This document shows, one piece after another, positions 46,809 through 57,285 of a stretch of DNA of 64,000 nucleotides. The first letter of the stretch is position 1. The number at the start of each line of letters is the position of its first letter. The stretch is taken from NCBI GenBank assembly GCA_036346375.1, contig CM070511.1, forward strand, positions 2,604,001 to 2,668,000, written 5' to 3'. The DNA is from Guadua angustifolia (Eukaryota; Streptophyta; Magnoliopsida; Poales; Poaceae). The position numbers and the translations under genes were made by a program. The notes under the pieces were generated by a model. The model was not told the origin of the DNA and did not search any database. It saw only the letters and a program-made list of their open reading frames with translations.

Positions 46809-47720
46809 TGATGGGGACGACGATTCCGATCTTTCGGTGAGATGATGATACGTCGATTTGGGGGTGTTGATGGCACCAAATATAGGGCTTCCTACCAAAC
46901 AGGTTGGGAGCTTCACAATCACAATGCCAAATCCATACAAATACAAGATCCAATGATCAGTAGTTCCTGCAAGAAATCGAGAACCCGCAAGAACAAAGTA
47001 TGAAGCAATCTGAAAATATAGTATTGAGATCAAAAGAAACAAGTTGAGATTCTGTTTCTCGGCTCGGACGGTCTAGTCGACACGCGCAAACTCGAGGAGG
47101 GACGCACACGGGGTCTACCAAACACAACAAAACCTAAAAATGACGAACAGGGGTGAAAACCCAATATAAAGGGGTACCCACACAAGGGGGGCGCCCAAGA
47201 GGGATGTGGCAGCCAGGAGAGGGGCGCCAGCCAAGGGGGGGGTGAAACCCTAAGAGTACATGGGCCTTGGGCCCAAAAGAAAGGTGGCGCAGCACCCGAG
47301 ATTTCTGTCTCGTGAGATTGTTCTATGATTTTCTATCTCTCTAGGAGAAATTTGGCCTTGGGACCAGATCCATCAGAAAGGTTATCTTGATACCTTTCAA
47401 ACGGGTGGTCGCACACTAAAAACGGAGTTCGGGAGCCCGAGTTATGCCCGTTTGAAGTACTGCTGCTTCTGGATGGCCGAACCGGACTCGGTGACGAATT
47501 GGGCTTGATCATGGGCCTTCCTTAGCGCGTGGGTTGTCGTCGGTGGATGTTCTTGACGTGCTGGTCCAGCAAAGGTGGGTGGAAAGGCCTTGCTTCCGGA
47601 TTAAGCCCTCCAGGTGTCGTAGACGAAGTAGCGGCCGAAACAGCGACGGTCAGGGACGAAGTGGTGGTCATAGAGGAAGAAGGGGCAGCAGTTGTATCCT
47701 TGGTTAGGATGTCCTCATCA
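46809..47720 (-). repeat. 3' LTR of copy 2
   Basis: 912 bp, TGATG...CATCA. It includes about 51 bp (about 47,153-47,203) with a TTTATATTGG TATA-like sequence on the minus strand that the other LTR lacks. Confidence 0.88.
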
Positions 47721-47733
47721 TCCTCCCCTTCTT
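47721..47733 (-). other. polypurine tract
   Basis: AAGAAGGGGAGGA on the minus strand directly abuts the 3' LTR, the expected primer site for plus-strand DNA synthesis. An identical tract precedes the LTR of copy 1. Confidence 0.85.
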
Positions 47734-47734
47734 G

Positions 47735-49798
47735 AATTGGAGTCGTCCTCGACTCCATCTCATTATCCATCAAATTATTAGTAATAACAGAAGACAAAGC
47801 AACAGATAATGGCAATGGTTCTATACTATCTATGTTATCTTGTGAGAGAACTTTTGTAGCCAACAATACTTTACCCTTCAACTTAAGATCAGGTTTTTAA
47901 GCAACTGGTGTAGTTGAATGGGTTGATTTACTAGCTACACTTTGAATTCCACTCTCTTTTTCTCTTTGAGCTCTTTTAATATCAATGTTTCTTAGTTCTG
48001 TAGGGCTCATGGGTTTCAAAATAATTTTATTTCCCTTATACAAGAAAGTATACTCATTGGTCCTACCATGATGTATAGCATCCATATCATAGATCCAAGG
48101 TCTACCCAATAAAAGAGAGCAAGCATCCATAGGTACAACATCGCAAACAACATTATCATGATAAGAACCAATAGAGATAGGTACTCGAGCGGTTTTGTTA
48201 CTGAACCTTACCAAAGGAATTGAGCCATTCAATTTCATCTTTGTTGAGAAGTGGATTTGTGGTCAAGCCAAGCTTCTCGACCATATATACACTAGCAAGA
48301 TTGTTGCAGCTACCTCCATCAATAACGACATGCACAGCGCGCTCATTCACCACACACCTTGTCTAAAAGATAGAATGGCGTTGATTTTGTTCATCGCGTG
48401 TAGGCTGTGCGCTAAGTACACGTGTGACAACAAGAGCCGGATATTTCTCGGATGCTGCAGAAGTGATAATCTCTTCTTCTGGCTCTGCAGTGTTAGTGGC
48501 AACAAGAGCATATTCATTTTCATCAATGTCACTAGCACTAGTGTACTCACCATTTTCTCTGATTATTAGAGCACGTTGATTAGGGTAGTCTCGCATCACG
48601 TGCCCCATCCCTTTGCATCGAAAGCATTGTATTTCCCGCGTTCGACCGGTGGAGGCAACTGAGGAAGCACTCTTGGTGGGTGCTTGGAGTGTGACTGACT
48701 TGTTTGCCTCCGGAATGCGTGATGGCGTCGAAGTAGTTGGAACAGCGGGTGTAGGTACACGTCCAGATATGGAAGATGATGCCTTGGTATGGATCTGGAC
48801 CGACTTGGACGTGGAAGAGCCTCCAAATTACCTCGCGTTGTCGATCATCGACCCTGCACTTCCCTTTCTGCTTTCAAAGCAAGATGGTACAAACGAGTGA
48901 TAGAATTGTATTCTTTATAATCAAGTATATCCTGTATCTCTTGGTTAAGCCTACCCAAAAACCTAGCCATTTTTGCATCTTCACTCTCTTCTAACCCACA
49001 GCGCAACATGCCAATTTGCAATTCCTGATAATATTCCTCAACCGTTTTATCACCTTGATTAAAGCGCTGCATTTTATTCAATAAGTCATGAGCATAGTAT
49101 GTAGGAACAAATCTAGCCCTCATGACACGTTTCAACCCATCCCAAGTTGTAGGTACATCACGGTTGGCTCTACAAAATTCTTTCCACCAAATAGATGCGA
49201 AACAAGTAAATTCACTAGTGGCAGCATGAACCCTTCTACGCTCAGAGAAGTCATAGCAAGAAATTTTTTGATCTACCGCCAACTCCCAATCTAGATAAAC
49301 ATCAGGGTTATAAGTACCATCAAAAGGAAGCATAGTAAATTTTATTTTTGCCATAGAATCATCACGTTCTTCCCTTTGATCATGTTGATTTCTAACTATA
49401 CCTTGCCTGTTATTGTGGAGTCGATGATGAGGTCGGTCATTGTTCACATTTACCCTGTAGTCGTCCTCGGTATCGGCGGCGTAGTTGTTCTCCTCTTGAT
49501 CCACCTCGTTTAAAGGAACAGGGACAACTGGTGGAGCACCACGTTGGCCCAAAGCATGACCAGCAGCACCATTGTTGGGGGCAGCACCTTGAAGAAGTTG
49601 TGCTAGCTATGCTTGAAGCTTAGTGAGGGGTGCCAATTGCGCCTGAATCGCATCAAGAGTGTCACGAGTTCGCATCTCATGCTGATTGTGCATCCTCTCA
49701 AAATGAGTGACCCAACGCCGTTCTTTTGGCGTGAGGCGGTCCTCATGTTCACTCCCACTGCCGACGTTACTCCCATGATTGCTTGGAATACCTGCCAT
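47735..49798 (-). pseudogene. gag-protease polyprotein of copy 2
   Basis: The ATG at 49,798 begins MAGIPSNHGSNVGSGSEHED. A stop interrupts codon 64 (49,607-49,609); the frame then stays open to about 48,845 and includes a retrotransposon gag domain with FPTYYAHDLLNKMQRFNQG-like and EEYYQELQIGM words (about 49,060-49,000). A frameshift follows. The zinc knuckle (RCKGMGHVMRDYPNQR, about 48,620-48,575) has Tyr where the last-but-one Cys should be. The retropepsin-like motif VVIDGGSCNNLAS lies at about 48,330-48,290, then CSLLLGRPWIYDMDA (about 48,123-48,080). The frame ends after PLPLSVAL...TPIQEGE, directly at the polypurine tract. Confidence 0.85.
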
Positions 49799-50983
49799 AG
49801 TTAGTAGAAACAAAGAAACTTCGCATAGATATGAAAGCTCCTATGAACTACTAGGTTGTATGAAGTGGCAAGCCTCACACACGCTCAAACTTCTACCAAG
49901 TTCTTACAAGTCCTTGATGTGGCAAGCAATTGCAAATTCCGGAACCTGTGTGGTTAGAAGATGGTGGAGCTTGGACAGGCAATACTATGTAGCAAAGGAA
50001 GAACTAGTACCATTGAGCCAAAGTAAGCTGAAAAGTCGTTCAAAATCAGTACAGTGCTGGTCCTAGGCTAGACCGTGCTAGAGACGCGAGCCTAAACACC
50101 AACGATGCCACAGAAGCACAATGAGAACGTCCTCAACACAAAGCAAACAACTAGGGCTCCTCTTTTTTTTTGATTTTTTTCCTTTTTTTTGCGGGAGCCC
50201 TAAAACTGAATAACAGACTCAAAAGGACTCCAAACAACACTCACCACACACACTTTTTTTACCAGGGGTATAAAGGTAATTAACACTCACCACTCTCTCT
50301 CTCTCTCTACACTTTGATTTGTGCACCAAAATTTGACGGATTGGCAAATGCAGCAAGGTGGTGCGGAGAGGGCAGAGAGATGGCTCGGCTCTAATTTACC
50401 CCCCTTTTTTTTAATCAACTGAACTATGGAAGGAGAAGCTTTCACCGTTTAATTCAGCCGAGGTATGGAAGGAGCTGCACGAGTTATATGGCAAGAGCCG
50501 GCCAATTCCCAGGAGGGTAGGAGGAGGACTTCAAGCCGATTGATCCCTTCTCGGTTTGTTGCCATCTTGGTTTGTTTCCTTCTTGGTTTGGATGAGAAGT
50601 TGCGCTATTTTGGAGGGGAAGGTGTATGCTGTTGGCTATATATGGAAAATTTTGGTGAGTTTTGGATGAACACAGATTGGAATTGTGGGGCGTTCTGGTG
50701 GGAGGTTCTCAGGTTTGCGGGATGCAGGTGACAACACAAATAGAAACACGAAGAACACGACGCTGTGACGAAAACGTGAATAGAACTCGAAACTCTAAGG
50801 GGACTAGACTCTAAAACCAGCAAGGACACGACTATGCAATCGACGATTCAACAAACCAAGAACAAGTAGTAAAAGTTAGGGCACAAATTAGTTTGGACAG
50901 AGGGACAAATCTTTTTTTTTGTGGGGTGAATTTTCTGGACTCCAGGTAGAAAACGAAATTGAGGGAAAAATCTCACCGAGCAA
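49799..50983 (-). other. untranslated leader of copy 2
   Basis: About 1.2 kb between PBS and gag. It has T- and CT-rich stretches (about 50,163-50,190 and 50,292-50,308) and several short frames, none recognisable. Confidence 0.6.
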
Positions 50984-51001
50984 CCTTGAGCTCTGATACC
51001 A
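50984..51001 (-). other. primer-binding site (initiator tRNA-Met type)
   Basis: TGGTATCAGAGCTCAAGG on the minus strand, three bases (AGT) after the LTR's terminal CA, matches the common plant retroelement PBS complementary to initiator tRNA-Met. Confidence 0.92.
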
Positions 51002-51004
51002 ACT

Positions 51005-51865
51005 TGATGGGGATGGCGATCTCGATCTTTCGGTGAGATGATGATACGTCGATTTGGGGGTGTTGATGGCACCAAATATAGGGCTTCCTACCAAACAGGT
51101 TGGGAGATTCACAATCGCAATGCCAAATCCACACAAATACAAGATCCAATGATCAGTAGTTCCTGCAAGAAATCGAGAACCCGCAAGAACAAAGTATGAA
51201 GCAATCTGAAAATATAGTATTGAGATCAAAAGAAACAAGTTGAGATTCTGTTTCTCGGCTCGGGCGGTCTAGTCGACACGTGCAAACTCGAGGAGGGACG
51301 CACACAGGGTCTACCAAACACAACAAAACCTAAAAAATGACGAACAGGGATGTGGCAGCCAGGAGAGGGGCGCCGGCCAAGGGGGGGTGAAACCCTAAGA
51401 GTACATAGGCCTTGGGCCCAAAAGAAAGGTGGCGCAGCACTCGGGATTTCTGTCCTGTGAGATTTTTCTGTGATTTTCCATCGCTCCAGGAGGAATTTGG
51501 CCTTGGGACTAGATCCATCGGAAAGGTTATCTCGATACCTTTCAAACGGGTGGTCACACACTGCAAACGGAGTCCGGGAGCCCGAGTTATGCCCATTTGA
51601 AGTACTGCTGCTCCTGGATGGCCGAACCGGACTCGGTGACGAATTGGGCTTGATCATGGGCCTTCCTTAGCGCGTGAGCTGTCGTCAGTGGATGTTATTG
51701 ACGTGCTGGTCCAGCAAAGGTGGGTGGAAAGGCCTTACTTCCGGATTAAGCCCTCCAGACGTCGTAGACGAAGTAGCGGCCGAAACAGCGACGGTCGGGG
51801 ACGAAGTGGCGGTCGTAGAGGAAGAATGGGCAGCGGTTGTATCCTTGGTTGGGATGTCCTCATCA
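51005..51865 (-). repeat. 5' LTR of copy 2
   Basis: 861 bp, homologous to 46,809-47,720 but lacking about 51 bp that contains the TATA-like box. Its U5 end (CATCA) adjoins the PBS. Confidence 0.88.
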
Positions 51866-51867
51866 TC

Positions 51868-53080
51868 CCACATGGCATTAGCCCACTCATCTCTCTTTGC
51901 TGCCAAGTAGCATTGTCAACTAAGGGGGTACCATTCTGATTAGGATTTGTTGGAATAGAACTGTTGTTGTTGGGCACCCAATCTTCCTCGCTTGGGAATA
52001 TCTCATCATGTCCATGCTCAAATATCTAATTATGTATAATGCAACAAGCAAGAACTAACTTCACTTGTATCTTGTATGGATGGAAAGACTTGTTGTTGAG
52101 AATACGAAAACGATTCTTCAATGCTCCAAAACCCCTCTCAACTATCACCTTTAGGCTAGAATGTCTTAAATTGAATAACTCTCTTTTATTGGTTGGATAA
52201 TTCCTTCCATTGTACTGATTTAAATGGTATCTAGTACCCCTGTATGGTAGAAAAAAACTAGATCGACACGCATAGCCAGCATCAACTAAGTACTATTTAC
52301 CTATCAATTCATACATATGAATTAGTTACAAGGCCAATGCATTATGCCTTACTAGAATTTTATTTAGGTACAATGTGAAGACAATTACCTGCTGGAACAC
52401 GTAACCCATCAGGCCTTTCTAATGCATTAGCAAGGATGGTAGCGTCATGCGCTGACCCCTCCCAACCAGCTAGCACATATGTGAATCTTAGATCAAAGTC
52501 AACAGTGGCTAGCACATTTTGGATGGGATATGGCTTTCTACCCCTAAAAGCTGCACAATTGTTCTTCAGAACTCTAGTGTACACATGAGTTCCATCAATT
52601 GCACCCAAACAATCCTACAACAGCCATGAAATAATATTACAAATTTGTAATTGTCAAAATCCAAACCAAAATTAAATATGACTTTAGTTTACCTTAAAAT
52701 AGGGATACCAACTCCAACTTGAGGTGATCTTTACATGAGTTTCATTGGAGGGGGGGGGGGGGGGGCTAATCATCTCATTCCTTAGCTCACCAGTGGCAAA
52801 TAATACCTCCCTAAAGTATTAGCTCACCGTTTCTATGGCAGGTCTAAATGTATGATGAATAACCCTAAATCTTTGATTGTGGCTGACTATATGGAGGAAC
52901 ATTGCCACTTGCTCTTCTACAGAGGTGTGAATGCTGTCCCTCAATAGGTTCCTATCTCTAAATAAATTACATAGCCGGAAAAGGGGCTCTTCTCATACGC
53001 AACATGCTCACACACTCAATATCGTTACAATTGAATATTAGGTTCAGATTGCATTGCCGCTCAATATCTCTTGTTCACAT
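51868..53080 (-). pseudogene. Harbinger DDE transposase, decayed but with catalytic triad
   Basis: Reading leftwards, the helix-turn-helix region (LCNLFRDRNLLRDSIHTSVEEQVAMFLHIV) lies at about 52,970-52,880. TVS is followed by a TAA (about 52,825) and then YFREVLFATGELRNEMI. A 16-G tract (52,750-52,765) encodes a proline run. An intron lies between YPYFK (52,692) and DCLGAIDGTH (52,613). DDE residues are all visible: GAIDGTH, GSAHDATIL and VIVERGFGALKNRF (about 52,590, 52,450 and 52,140). Another intron follows RVPAG. A TAG follows CCIIHN, and a 1 nt shift precedes AAKRDEWANAMW, where the LTR retroelement is inserted. It is non-functional as it stands. Confidence 0.85.
52750..52765. repeat. 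16-base G homopolymer
   Basis: Uninterrupted G16 within the transposase relic. On the coding strand it is a proline (CCC) run. The length is prone to slippage and sequencing error. Confidence 0.95.
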
Positions 53081-54585
53081 GGGTCCATAGTTGATTGGAG
53101 GACTTAATAATCGCCTTAACCTAAGCCTACTAATACAGAATGCGTGCATCACTATAACAAGTGCAACTGCCTGAATAATAAGTGTGCGTCGTCGCCTTTG
53201 TATATTCATCTAAACAATGTAAGATAGTACACAAAAATCAATACATTAAACCAAATAAACAGAGGGGCACTCATATGGTGTTTACAAACCATATAGCCAG
53301 GTCGACCAAATTGCATAAAAAAAACATCATCCACTTGACGACATGCAAGACAACAGCATTTCCAATTTTACAGTAAAATCATGATAAATATGGCACTATT
53401 AATAAAGACAATATTTGAGTTTGAGAAGAAAATCAACCTGTCGGAGCGGCGCTGGGACAGGTATAATCATCGAACAAATCTGGTAGTAATCGAAGCGAAG
53501 AAGAAATAATCGGTGGTTTCAAGAGCAGAGAATCAAAGAGCAGTACTTCAGCACATACTGGGGAACCAACACAGCCAAGAAACTCTCTGGGACTCGGCTC
53601 ATCTTACAATACTTACGCATGCGGATTGCAGAGTTTAGAGGCAAGATTTGGTCATCACGAGGTACATCTTTTAACACAGCACCTCCTGAATTTTTGTCTG
53701 ATCGATCAACCAAATCCGCTTAGTGAGTAACTAGACACGTTGACGCGGCGCACGCCGCGTCATGCCACGTCAACTGTTGCAAGCCAAAGGAAAAAAAACC
53801 CACATAAGTTTTCGGGCACTAATAGGGGAGAAATGGATAAATATATAATTTCAAAAAGTTTCGAGCAAATGTCTAAAAAAACGACACGATAAAAAATAAA
53901 TTCCGGAAGCTCCGAAGGGTCCATGCAAAAATTGGAGCGCCTCTCTATAACGACGTGCTAAAAATAAATTCCAGAAGCTCTGAAGAATCCATTCAAAAAT
54001 TGGAGTGCCTCTCTGTATGAAACGACATGCTAAAAATAATCTTTAGAAGCTTCGTAGGGTTTGTGCAAATATTTGAGTGCCTTTCCATAAAAAATGGGGC
54101 GTCAAAAAACAAATAAAAAAAACCTCAAGGGTTTTTTAGGGAAAAAATTAGACTCTAAATTGAAAAAAAATCTGCGTTTCGGTATCTATTTAGGGCACTG
54201 TCACGAAAGATCCGCGTTTTTTTTTCTGAACCAGAAGATTCTCTTCGTAAAAAACCGTGAGAAAGATCTATACGCAATTACGGATTTTTCGAGGAACTAA
54301 AAAGAGAAAAAAAAGTTTGAGCCGAACCGGCTGGCCGGCCGAGTTGTTGTGAGCATCGGAATACTGCAAAGTTTAATATAGGATATGATATGATATGATA
54401 CCGCGTAGGAGATCTTCTCAGTTGGCCTTTAGTGTCATCATTCAACAGTCCAGAGACAGCAAGGAAGTGAGCAACACAACTAAATCTTTCGGAAGATGGA
54501 TTGATTATCCAATATACACACTGGGAGGTATGCAAACAATATCACTCGTCTTTCCCAAGATACAAGTACCTGTTTCCTATTTTCA
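53081..54585 (-). other. upstream non-coding part of the Harbinger element
   Basis: No gene recognised. It holds a palindromic GCGGCGCACGCCGC (about 53,746-53,759) and the tandem units at 53,881-54,090. Confidence 0.4.
53881..54090. repeat. tandem repeat, about 70 bp x 3
   Basis: Units with ACGACATGCTAAAAATAA, AGAAGCTC.GA and TTGGAGTGCCTCTC in the same order start near 53,881, 53,950 and 54,022. They are diverged. Confidence 0.75.
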
Positions 54586-54973
54586 GGGCCTGTTTGTTTC
54601 AGCTGGGGATTGTGGAAATCAGTTTTTAAAAACTAGATTGTAAAAGCTGGATTGTTAAAAAGCTGGAGGTTGAAAAGCTCATGGTTGTTTGGTAACCCAG
54701 ATTATAGTTGGGGGCAATGGTGGATAATTTTGGTTGAAGTTAGGGAAAGCTAGGGAAAGTTAGGGGCAATGGTGGGTAATTTTGATTGAAGTTGGATGGC
54801 ATTGTGGTCTTTTGTAAAAAAAAAAGCTGGAAAAAGCTGGGGAAGAGTGGATTGTGGGATTGCTACAATCTGGCCTCCAGATTGTTATAATCTAGATTAA
54901 AAACTTGCTGTTTGTTGTCCTTCCAGTTTTTAAAAGCTGCTTTCTACAATCCCTAGCTGAAACAAACAGGACC
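54586..54973. mobile_element. MITE with 19 bp TIR, TSD TCA
   Basis: 388 bp. Termini are GGGCCTGTTTGTTTCAGCT and, reverse-complemented, GGTCCTGTTTGTTTCAGCT (18/19). It is flanked by TCA (54,583-54,585 and 54,974-54,976). Non-coding, with AAAAGCTGG words repeated. The 3 bp duplication suggests a PIF/Harbinger-derived MITE at an atypical target. Confidence 0.8.
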
Positions 54974-55324
54974 TCAGTATTGGGCGTCTCCTCTAGGTGT
55001 TCAGACTTCAGATACATCATTTTTTTAGGAATAAGTCTTACTAATTCAAGACAGCCACCATGGGATCTTGTGATAAAATCCTGAATACCATTAACCGGTA
55101 AATTAACCCACTACAACTAATAACCATTGTTGACAAAAAAAAAGGCACTAAATACCACAGATCAACATAGGAGTTGTGAGGAAACATCACACAGCCACGG
55201 AATCAACCATCTAAAACTCGTTCAACACGCAGATGTATACCGCTAAACAGGAGCATGCACACAGATCTAAAGCTAGCTGCAACAATTTACCAAAAAAATA
55301 TAATCAGGATAGGGGGATCTGGAG

Positions 55325-55910
55325 ACTGACCTCGAAGGAGAAGAAGGGAGCGTCGAGAGGTGGTGTTGAGGTCTGGTCGGGGCGGCGGGGAAAGGAGGCG
55401 GCGACGTTGCTAAGATTCGGTCGGGGCAGCGCTGGGGAACAGAGCCGGCGAAGGGGAGAACGGAGGCGGGGCGGCACTGAGGTCCGGTCGGGGCGGTAGG
55501 GAAAGGAGGCGGCGACGTCGCTGAGATCTGGTCGGGGCGGTGATGCGACACGGGGCCCGATCTTCCAACAGGTAGATGATAACTCGATTATGGAGGACTC
55601 GACGTAAACGATCCGGACTTCCGATCAGAATCGAACGAAACCTACAATCGCAACACCACGGCTCCGTTGGTTATCAACTGTGCCAAGACGCGGTTGACCT
55701 TAGAGCCGGCGAAGGGGAGAACGGAGGCGGGGCGGCGGGGAAAGGAGGTGGCAACGTTGCTGAGATCCGGTCGGGGCGGTGCTGGGGAACGGAGCTGGGG
55801 TGCGAGACGGGAGGTGGGGCGCAAAGGGGAGAAAGGAGGCAGGGCGCGAGACGGAAGGCGTCAGGGCACGAGATGGGAGGCGGGGAGGCGAAATGGAGAA
55901 CAGCGGCATG
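55325..55910. repeat. GC-rich repeated block
   Basis: AGCCGGCGAAGGGGAGAACG occurs at about 55,443 and 55,703, and GGTCGGGGCGG recurs at least six times. The block gives spurious long frames on both strands. Confidence 0.75.
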
Positions 55911-56149
55911 GCGGGAGTAATGACGCGGTGGGTTGGCGTGGCAGGAGATGGAAATAATTCCCGATGCTCTCACGCACTGAGCCTGGCCGGGCGGATATGT
56001 CCAAAATTCTCATTCCCCGCGGGCCTGGCTAGGAGGGGGAAATTGTACGACTTGAGCCAGGCTAAGATGGATGTCCAGGTAACCAAACAACTCGATTTTG
56101 CATCTACAGATGCAAAACTCAATGCATACTGGCAACCAAACAACCCCTA

Positions 56150-56378
56150 ATAGTATGTATGTTTTAGCTTTGGATTCTCTAAAATTCTGTATTGTAGTTA
56201 TAGAGAAACTGATTCTCCAAAAGCTGGAATCCAAAAATACATATGAAGTGGATTGTGGATTCTAGTGTATATGGGTAGGCTGGATTGTGATAATCGAATT
56301 TTAGAATCGAGCTGTTTGTTTTTTATTCTGATTTTAAGGTCAGAATCTAAAATTAAAAGCTAAAACAAACAGACTCTA
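56150..56378. mobile_element. MITE-like repeat, second copy
   Basis: Homologous to 22,716-22,932. Its ends (GTTTTAGCTTTGGATTCT; reverse-complemented right end GTTTTAGCTTTTAATTTT) are inverted. It directly abuts the right end of the Harbinger element. Confidence 0.6.
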
Positions 56379-56579
56379 ACTGATGCTTTATGCTTAGTAT
56401 GTTAAAGCAATGATAACTTCGCAGTATACATAGAAATAGGAGTTGTGATTGATTTTTTTTAGGCCAGTTGAGAGAAACTCTGAAGGTGCATGCTGGTATG
56501 AATATATATCACCTATATAACATGCGCTGGGATTCCCGGCCAACGGCCGTGCCCACGCGTCACCTTTGAGCTTTTGCAA

Positions 56580-57060
56580 AAAAGTCCCTCCAGTTCTTTA
56601 AATTACGAATAAGTCCTTCTAAATTACGAATAGGTCCTTCGCGATTTTTTGTGAGGGGAAGATTTCTTTTTTTTTATCGCGTTTGGGTCCCTGGCGCGGT
56701 GTTTTGCAGAGAAACCCTCCCGTTAGATTCAAATCGCGGGCAAGCCCTTTTCTAATTTTTCAGGATAGCGAACAGGTCCAAAAACGTAACAAACAGGTCC
56801 TTGCTATTTACGTCTAGATCCTTTCTCCGTTTTTTAAGTAAGATAGACCCGATAAATTCTGAAATTCCATTTAGGTCCTTGCACACGGTTTATAGCTAAA
56901 TTTGAAATCGCGTTTAGGTCCTTTCATCGATTTTTTTCACGCGGTTTTTAAAAAAAACGGAAAAAAATTTCCTTAGAAAACGCAGATTCGTCGAGGGTTT
57001 ATAGCTGAATTGGAAATCGCGTTTATGCTTTTTTCGCCACGGCGCGGCAACGCGCGCGAC
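56580..57060. repeat. AATCGCGTTTAGGTCCTTTC-type repeats, block 1
   Basis: Words of the form GAAATCGCGTTTAGGTCC and CACGGTTTATAGCT recur in the same orientation as in 59,215-59,560. Non-coding. Confidence 0.6.
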
Positions 57061-57285
57061 TCAGCCTAGTAGGCTAAAGATTACAGCTATCGCGTGCATG
57101 CAACGGTGGCCACGCGCGTGATCGCGGCGATCTAGCGGGATTTGGAGGGCTCGAGGAAGTCGGCGAGAGGGAAAATGTTGAGCAGTGCAACGAACGGAGC
57201 TGCGGAGCTGGCGTCGGACGAAGGATGCATACGGAGCTATATGCATTTCATGCTCGGGACGGACCTGATCAAAAGCAAGCATTCA

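Larger units (their letters stand above)
46809..51865 (-). mobile_element. gag-protease-only LTR retroelement, copy 2 (both LTRs present)
   Basis: 5,057 bp with LTRs at both ends, a PBS matching initiator tRNA-Met, gag, a protease region and a polypurine tract, but no reverse transcriptase, RNase H or integrase. It is inserted near the 3' end of the Harbinger transposase gene. Flanking 5-mers in window orientation (AGTCC left, TCCCA right) do not match; only the GGA of the host reading is shared, so the target duplication is lost or the end is altered. It cannot move alone; a related autonomous gypsy element would have to supply pol. Confidence 0.9.
44251..56147 (-). mobile_element. 11.9 kb PIF/Harbinger element with nested insertions
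   Basis: Termini GGGGCTGTTTAGTTG (44,251) and, reverse-complemented, GGGGTTGTTTGGTTG (ending 56,147) are inverted. Both sides carry a TAA duplication (44,248-44,250 and 56,148-56,150), the 3 bp TWA target typical of PIF/Harbinger. Inside are the two expected genes on the minus strand: the DDE transposase (about 53,080-51,868) and a Myb/SANT-like protein (46,532-44,935). Three younger elements are nested: 45,368-45,976, 46,809-51,865 and 54,586-54,973. Without these about 6.05 kb the element is about 5.8 kb, a normal size for an autonomous member. Confidence 0.92.

Noticed and set aside
48195..48569. 124-codon plus-strand open frame
   Set aside because: Shadow of the minus-strand protease/zinc-knuckle region of the retroelement.
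55233..55973. Several 60-114-codon frames on both strands
   Set aside because: Produced by repeated GGTCGGGGCGG-type GC-rich sequence within the Harbinger upstream region.
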